The notes beneath the pieces were generated by a model. It did no database searches. It worked only from the letters and a program-made list of their open reading frames with translations, and was not told where the DNA came from. Positions 58,601-64,000 of a stretch of DNA of 64,000 nucleotides are shown here, piece by piece. Numbering within the stretch: position 1 is the first letter of the stretch; each line of letters opens with the position of its first letter. A program made the translations under genes and the position numbers. This DNA is from Neocallimastix lanati (nom. inval.). Lineage: Eukaryota > Neocallimastigomycota > Neocallimastigomycetes > Neocallimastigales > Neocallimastigaceae. Where the stretch lies: assembly GCA_016946835.1 (NCBI GenBank), contig JACVTC010000140.1, forward strand, positions 17,501 to 81,500. The letters run 5' to 3'.

Positions 58601-59977
58601 TTTCCTTTATTCTTTTTTTTTATCCTTTTTTTGTTATATTTTTCCTCCAATTAATATTTTTTTTGAGACCTTTGGTTGGAAATAAAAAAAAATGTAAAGA
58701 ATAATATTAATTATATGATATATATTTTACTATATAAACAAATAATAAAGTATGTTAAGGATAAATAAATAAAAAGGCAATATAATATCAAATGAATACC
58801 AAAATTGAAAAAAAGGGGGAATTCTGTTTTAAATAAACAATGATAAAATAGAAACTAAATAATAAAAGTTTCACAAATCAAAATTTTTTTGTTTGTTTAT
58901 TAAGACTCCTTAGTTTTTACGTGGCTAGTGAAGTTAAAAAGTAATTCTTAAAGTATAAATATTTAATTTAAAGTTATTTTTTTTTTAAAAAAAAAAATGA
59001 CAAAATAAAATTTAATTAAAATATAAATAATTAAAGTTATTATTTTTTTTATATTCTTTTTTTTTTTCAATTATATTTAATATATTATAAAAATATATTT
59101 TAATAAATAAGTTTGTGAAACAATAATTCTTTGTGAAAATTCTTATATCAAATAAGTCATGATTGTAAAAAATTTTCATCCAATAAGTTATAATCTTATT
59201 TTAATTTAATAAATTTAATACTGTATTTATTATGATAATAAAATACAAAATATAATAGAATAAATTATATTTTATATTTAATATACATTTATAAAAAATT
59301 CAACAATAAATTATTATTAAAGTTTAAAAAAATTATTAGAAATAAAAGACAAAAATTAATTAAAATATATAAAAAATTATATATTTAAAATTATATATAA
59401 GAACAAAAATATTTCTATGTTATTAAAATTTTTTTTTTTTTCAAAAAAAAAAAAAAATAAAAATAATAATAAACTAAAAATAAATTTATAAAACTAAAAA
59501 AATATATAAATATAAACCTTTATATAATAAAAATATTTGCAAAGCTATTCTTTAAAATAATTATAGTTTAGATTTACATAATTTTTATTATTAAATAAGA
59601 AATAATTAAAAAATAAAGGTTTAAATAAAATTAAAAATAAAAGTATTAATTTAAGAAAAATAAAAATTAATTTAAATAAAAAATAAATTGAAAAAATAAT
59701 TAAATAATAATAAATAAAATTAAAAAAATTATAATAATAAAATATCCAATTATTGATTGTTTTATGTTTTTGGAATAAATAAATATTAAATAATAATAAT
59801 AAAAATATTTAATATATTATTGTTATAATGTTTTCTTTCCTGAAACTAACTTTAAATAATTAGATACAAATTTTAAATAAATATTATTAAATAATTTAAA
59901 TAGAACTTATTATTTATTATAATAAATAATAAATTAAATATATTTACTAAATAAAATTTAAAATATAATAAGTCAAA
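55643..59977. other. Long AT-rich stretch without recognised genes
   Basis: 4.3 kb of A/T-rich sequence with short homopolymers and (TA)n. No conserved frame, RNA gene or transposon piece stands out to the eye. The last few hundred bp should hold the promoter of the 59,978 gene. Confidence 0.6.
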
Positions 59978-62320
59978 ATGTTAAACGTAAGGAAAAGAGT
60001 TGATGGTATTCCTATTTTTGATAAATTAGATAGACCTTTATATCATTTAAATTCGGATATAGAGGAACAAAATTCAAAAAAATATGTAATGGTTGTTGAT
60101 GAAATAAATAATATAGATGGACATTTTATAGAATTAAAGGATTGTTTAAAAGAAAAATATGAAAAAATAGATATTTATACCACTTCACCTTTATCTACAA
60201 ATTCATATACAATTGAAGACCAATATTCAATAAAATCTGTTCTTAATTGGATAAATAAATCAGTATGGAATAATAAAAAGAAAGGTAAAGGAATAAAAAT
60301 AAATAAGTCAAAATCAAAATATAACGGTCCTATAAATAAGGAAATACCCCTTATTATAAGACTCTTTAAGTATAAAAATAAAGATGTTGAAATGAATACT
60401 ATACATTGTAATATATATCCTGAAGAAAATAGTATCAAAGCAATAGAAGGTAAATCAAATAAAAAATCAAAAAGATTAATAAAATCAAACGAAATGAAAA
60501 AGAAGCAAAATAAAAAGAAGGCTTCTTCACCAAAACCAAATCTTTTATGTATACCAATTAAACCAGCAAAGTTTAGTTGGTTAAAAAGAAAGGAAAATAA
60601 AAATATTGATTCTAATATGTCAATAGATGATTTTCATTTCCAAAGCTTTGATGTAAGTAATATTGTCCCAATACAACCAGAAAGTATTTTAAATACAATT
60701 GGCAATTTGGATGCAGTAATTGACGAACAAAAGATTGAAAAAGCCAATTCATTAGAAAGAGAATGTACATTAGAAGTAAATAGAGAAATTCCAAATACAA
60801 GTAATGTTAAATTTGATATTAGTAATGAAAAGAATGAAAGTGTTGAAGTCGAAAAGTATAATAGTAATTTTGTAGTATCAAAACCTATTAGAAATAAACA
60901 AAATTTACAATCATTGGTTATTCCAACAGAACATTCATTTAAATCTTTTCATACTTTATCCGCAAGAAATTTATCTGCTTCAACTTTAGTAAATGATCAA
61001 TTTGACTATCTTAAATGTCAAGAACCAACATCTTATTTACCTTCTCCTTGTAATTCCACTGCGTCGACTTTGGTGTCACCCGTTGATACTAAAGGTGAAC
61101 AAAAATTTGAAATTGATTCTTGTGATTACGCTGATTTTTTAAAAGATAAACTTAATGAGGATGGTAATGTAGAAAATAATGATATTGAAAGAAAGCACTG
61201 TTCATTACCTGCTTCACCAGTTAATAATAGATGTAGAAAAGGTCGTAAAAGATCATATGCATTTTCATTAACTTCTAATGAATTGAATTTAATTTATTCT
61301 AAAGCTAATGAAGTTGTTATTTCAGAATTATGTAATACTGTTGAAAATAAGCAAAAGAGTCAACCTATTAAGGAGCAATCTTCATTATCAGCAAGAAGAT
61401 CTGAAAATTCAGAAAGTGGAAAGTCATTTGTTAAAGGTCATAATAGAACTCAATCAAGACATCGTCGTTCTCATGCGGTTTGTCTTTCAAGTGATCAAAT
61501 TATGAATTTTGGAACCAATGAAGATGAAAATAATAAACAAAATAGAAGAAAAAGTAGATATAACAGGGAAAGTAATGGTGCTACTTTATCTACGTATGCA
61601 ATTTTAAATTCAAACTCCAATAAGAATACAACTAATAAAGATACCCAACTTAAGAGAAGAAGTACAAATATGATTAAATATAAAGAATCTAATTCTTCTC
61701 TTAGTTCTACCTTGTCTAGTAATAGAAATAGTTTTTGTAGTAATTCCGGAAGCATTAGACCATTTTCAAATAATAGATTGTCTCGTGATATAGAATTATT
61801 GAGAGCAATGAAAATGAAGAGAAGTAGATCTGTACCAAAACTTGATCAAGTTGATACTTCTTCTCCAAGAAGTCCAACCAAATCAACCAAAACTAGATAT
61901 AGTATGGATGCTTCTACCTATAATGAAAGTATTGGAATAAGTCTCCGTAGTAATTCAATAAATAATTATCAACCTCAAAGTAATATTGTTTATTATTCAT
62001 TCAGTAATAAGAATGATAATAAAAATAATTATTTATATGATGGATATAAAAATATTAATAAATCAGGAGATACATTAAATCATACAAATTTATCCAATAG
62101 ATGGAGTAATGCATATGATAATAGTAGTAGTTGTGGTAGTAGTACATATTATTACAGTGAAGAAGATGGTGTTCATAATAATGGCAATAATGTAATTAAA
62201 AATAAAGAAGAGTTGATCAATTACGAATTATCAAATAAAAGTTTATATAGTTGTAAGAAGGAATCATCAAAACCTTATGTACAATTGGCACCACCAACTC
62301 CAGCAATTGGTATGATATAA
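59978..62320 (+). CDS. Ser/Asn-rich protein of unknown function with repeated basic-Ser motif
   Basis: 780 residues, single exon, start MLNVRKRVDGIPIF. No known domain recognised. The N-terminal about 130 residues look ordered (KKYVMVVDEINNID...). The rest is largely low-complexity, rich in Ser, Asn and Lys, and probably disordered. A basic-Ser motif occurs twice: RKRSYAFSLTSNEL at about residue 421 and RHRRSHAVCLSSDQI at about residue 494. Several RRxS and SP/TP sites (SPRSPTKS, PPTPAIG at the C-terminus) suggest kinase targets, such as basophilic and proline-directed kinases; that is inference. No transmembrane segment or signal peptide. Composition resembles fungal regulatory or scaffold proteins. 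Confidence 0.75.
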   Translation: MLNVRKRVDGIPIFDKLDRPLYHLNSDIEEQNSKKYVMVVDEINNIDGHFIELKDCLKEKYEKIDIYTTSPLSTNSYTIEDQYSIKSVLNWINKSVWNNKKKGKGIKINKSKSKYNGPINKEIPLIIRLFKYKNKDVEMNTIHCNIYPEENSIKAIEGKSNKKSKRLIKSNEMKKKQNKKKASSPKPNLLCIPIKPAKFSWLKRKENKNIDSNMSIDDFHFQSFDVSNIVPIQPESILNTIGNLDAVIDEQKIEKANSLERECTLEVNREIPNTSNVKFDISNEKNESVEVEKYNSNFVVSKPIRNKQNLQSLVIPTEHSFKSFHTLSARNLSASTLVNDQFDYLKCQEPTSYLPSPCNSTASTLVSPVDTKGEQKFEIDSCDYADFLKDKLNEDGNVENNDIERKHCSLPASPVNNRCRKGRKRSYAFSLTSNELNLIYSKANEVVISELCNTVENKQKSQPIKEQSSLSARRSENSESGKSFVKGHNRTQSRHRRSHAVCLSSDQIMNFGTNEDENNKQNRRKSRYNRESNGATLSTYAILNSNSNKNTTNKDTQLKRRSTNMIKYKESNSSLSSTLSSNRNSFCSNSGSIRPFSNNRLSRDIELLRAMKMKRSRSVPKLDQVDTSSPRSPTKSTKTRYSMDASTYNESIGISLRSNSINNYQPQSNIVYYSFSNKNDNKNNYLYDGYKNINKSGDTLNHTNLSNRWSNAYDNSSSCGSSTYYYSEEDGVHNNGNNVIKNKEELINYELSNKSLYSCKKESSKPYVQLAPPTPAIGMI

Positions 62321-63566
62321 AAGTTTGACATATTGATTATATAAATATAAATGAAATAATATAAAAGTATAAAATAATATTAAATTAATATTAAATTAAA
62401 ATTATAAGTAAAAATTAAATATTTTATAATAACAAAAAGTATTGAAATAAATCAACATATAATACTATTCATCAAACTTCAATCTTCTAATAAATAAAAA
62501 TATAATATTGAAAATAAAAAATTTATAGGAAGAAATATTGACGAAGATGAGATAGTTCAATATGAAAACCTTCAATTTATTTTTATTATTATTATAGTAT
62601 ATTCTATAGAATAAATTAATTAGTTATAAATTTTTTATTTATTAATGAATAATTTATTATTAATAAAAGGAAAAATTATACATTTAAATAACTTTATAGA
62701 CGTTAACTAATTTCAATTTTAAAAAAATAATAATACTAAAAAATAATGAAGGTTAAATATATATATAAATAATATATTATTATTAACAATAAATAACAAG
62801 AAAATATATATAATATCAACAATTCTTTTAAAATCTATATTAACAAAAAAAAAATACTATTAAAAAATTATATAAATATAAACAAAAGTAACAATTTTTT
62901 ATCTTTAAAAACTAAAAAAATTTAGAAGTAAATAATGAATATTTAAATAATACTTCTATTTCAGAAAAAATAATAATAATAATAATATTAAAATTGAAGT
63001 TTATCTATTTAAAGTTAATTCTTTTATTTTTAATATTATTTATTAATTTTGTTATTTTTTTTTCTTAATATATAAAATTAAATAATATACCAAAACAATC
63101 GATTAATTATAATGATTATATAAATAGAAATCATTATTAATTGATTTTTTTTTTTTTTTATAAAAAAAAGAAAAGCGAATAGATAATTTTTAGAATATTA
63201 TTATTATAAAAAATTTACTAATAGAGATAATATATAGTATTAAAAATTATTTATAAAAAATATTATAGAGAAAGAGGGGAAAAGTTAAAATATTAAAAGA
63301 ATGTAATCATAAAAATTAATTTTTTTTTTAACTTATTTATTATATATATTTTTAAAAATGTCTTTAAATATTTTTCTTTTTACTCCTTGTAAATTTTTTA
63401 TTTTTTTATTTCAAATTAAAAAAAGAAAATAATTGAAATTAAAAAATAAAAATAAAAATAAAAGTAAAGATAAAAATAAAAATAAAAATAAAAATAAAAA
63501 TAAAAATAAAAATAAAAATAAAATAAAAATAAAAAAAAAATTAAAATAAAAATAAAATGAAATATA

Positions 63567-63601
<35 letters not shown>

Positions 63602-63816
63602 GAATATCAATAGTTTTATATAAAAAAAATTTTTTTTTATTATTTATATATATATAAATATAACAGAGCAAAACTAAAATTAAAATATTTAAAATATATA
63701 TTATATATATAATAAAATATATAAATTTAGTGTTCTAATAAACATTAAAATAGGTAAATGTTAATAGTATATTGTTTTATGATATAAACATTTTAAAGTT
63801 ATAATTATTATATAAA
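62321..63816. other. AT-rich 3' stretch with simple repeats
   Basis: Contains (AAATAA)n at 63,464-63,535 and poly-A at 63,577-63,600. The minus-strand poly-Phe/Tyr open frame here is an artefact. Confidence 0.6.
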
Positions 63817-64000
63817 ATAAGGAAATTTTTTGGTAAGAACAAAGACAATTAAAAAAATTTTTATTGGAGTTCTGCCCCAATGATGTGGACTGTTTTTCCA
63901 GGTCCATGGAGGGTTGATGGAAAAGGAATAGCCTATATCAGATGTACTAATTGCAGCTTTCTGTGATTCTGATGATAATCGATGGTTATCCTTTCTAAAG
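63817..64000 (-). CDS. Possible 3' coding segment cut by the window edge
   Basis: The last about 150 bp are clearly less A+T-rich than the surroundings. The minus strand is open from the edge to a TAA at about 63,817 and reads KAAISTSDIGYSFSINPPW...GRTP before turning into AT-rich codons. The plus strand is also partly open (LIAAFCDSDDNRWLSFLK), so strand and identity are uncertain. Could equally be part of a repeat or a structured RNA. Confidence 0.3.

Overview
This is a eukaryotic window of very high A+T content (about 85% by eye). The genes carry short spliceosomal introns with GTAAGT/GTAATT-type donors and AAG/TAG/CAG acceptors. Homopolymer and (ATT)n tracts are dense, and most of the rest is decayed transposons. 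The housekeeping genes (CK2 alpha, cytosolic GluRS, PRMT5, an ABC-F ATPase), a long ankyrin protein carrying a bacterial-type domain, and the base composition fit an anaerobic gut fungus (Neocallimastigomycota). This assignment is an inference from composition and gene content; another A+T-rich eukaryote is not excluded.

Layout. 1-1,747: the 5' part of a minus-strand CK2 alpha gene whose first exon adds about 135 residues with a transmembrane segment; its 3' end lies outside the window. 3,000-19,300: a transposon graveyard with four relatives of one Mutator-like (FLYWCH + MULE) transposase, only one with an intact frame (11,475-12,926), a 4-kb TTTTA-based satellite, foldback/MITE-like elements, and three G+C-richer islands that look structured. 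20,470: a small secreted Cys-containing protein. 21,967-25,434: GluRS, whose C-terminal EMAPII-like tRNA-binding module is out of frame across a run of nine A. 26,384-30,856: PRMT5 in 17 exons (624 codons). 32,036-36,540: another pentamer satellite and a fifth MULE copy broken at a second run of nine A. 37,240-38,590: a ruined LINE. 39,495-43,839: an ABC-F protein in 8 exons (808 codons). 46,268-49,417: a 1,049-residue intronless ankyrin protein ending in a complete YoeB-like RNase toxin domain. 49,806-55,642: a decayed Ty1/copia element with recognisable LTRs and a foldback fragment nested in the 5' LTR. 59,978-62,320: a long Ser/Asn-rich protein of unknown role.

How the parts relate. The host genes are unlinked functionally except for a loose translation theme (GluRS/EMAPII, ABC-F and the YoeB-like domain, whose bacterial relatives act at the ribosome). 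The most notable candidate system is the ankyrin-YoeB fusion, because no YefM-like antitoxin is visible nearby. The membrane-anchored CK2 alpha and the GluRS/EMAPII frame break come next.
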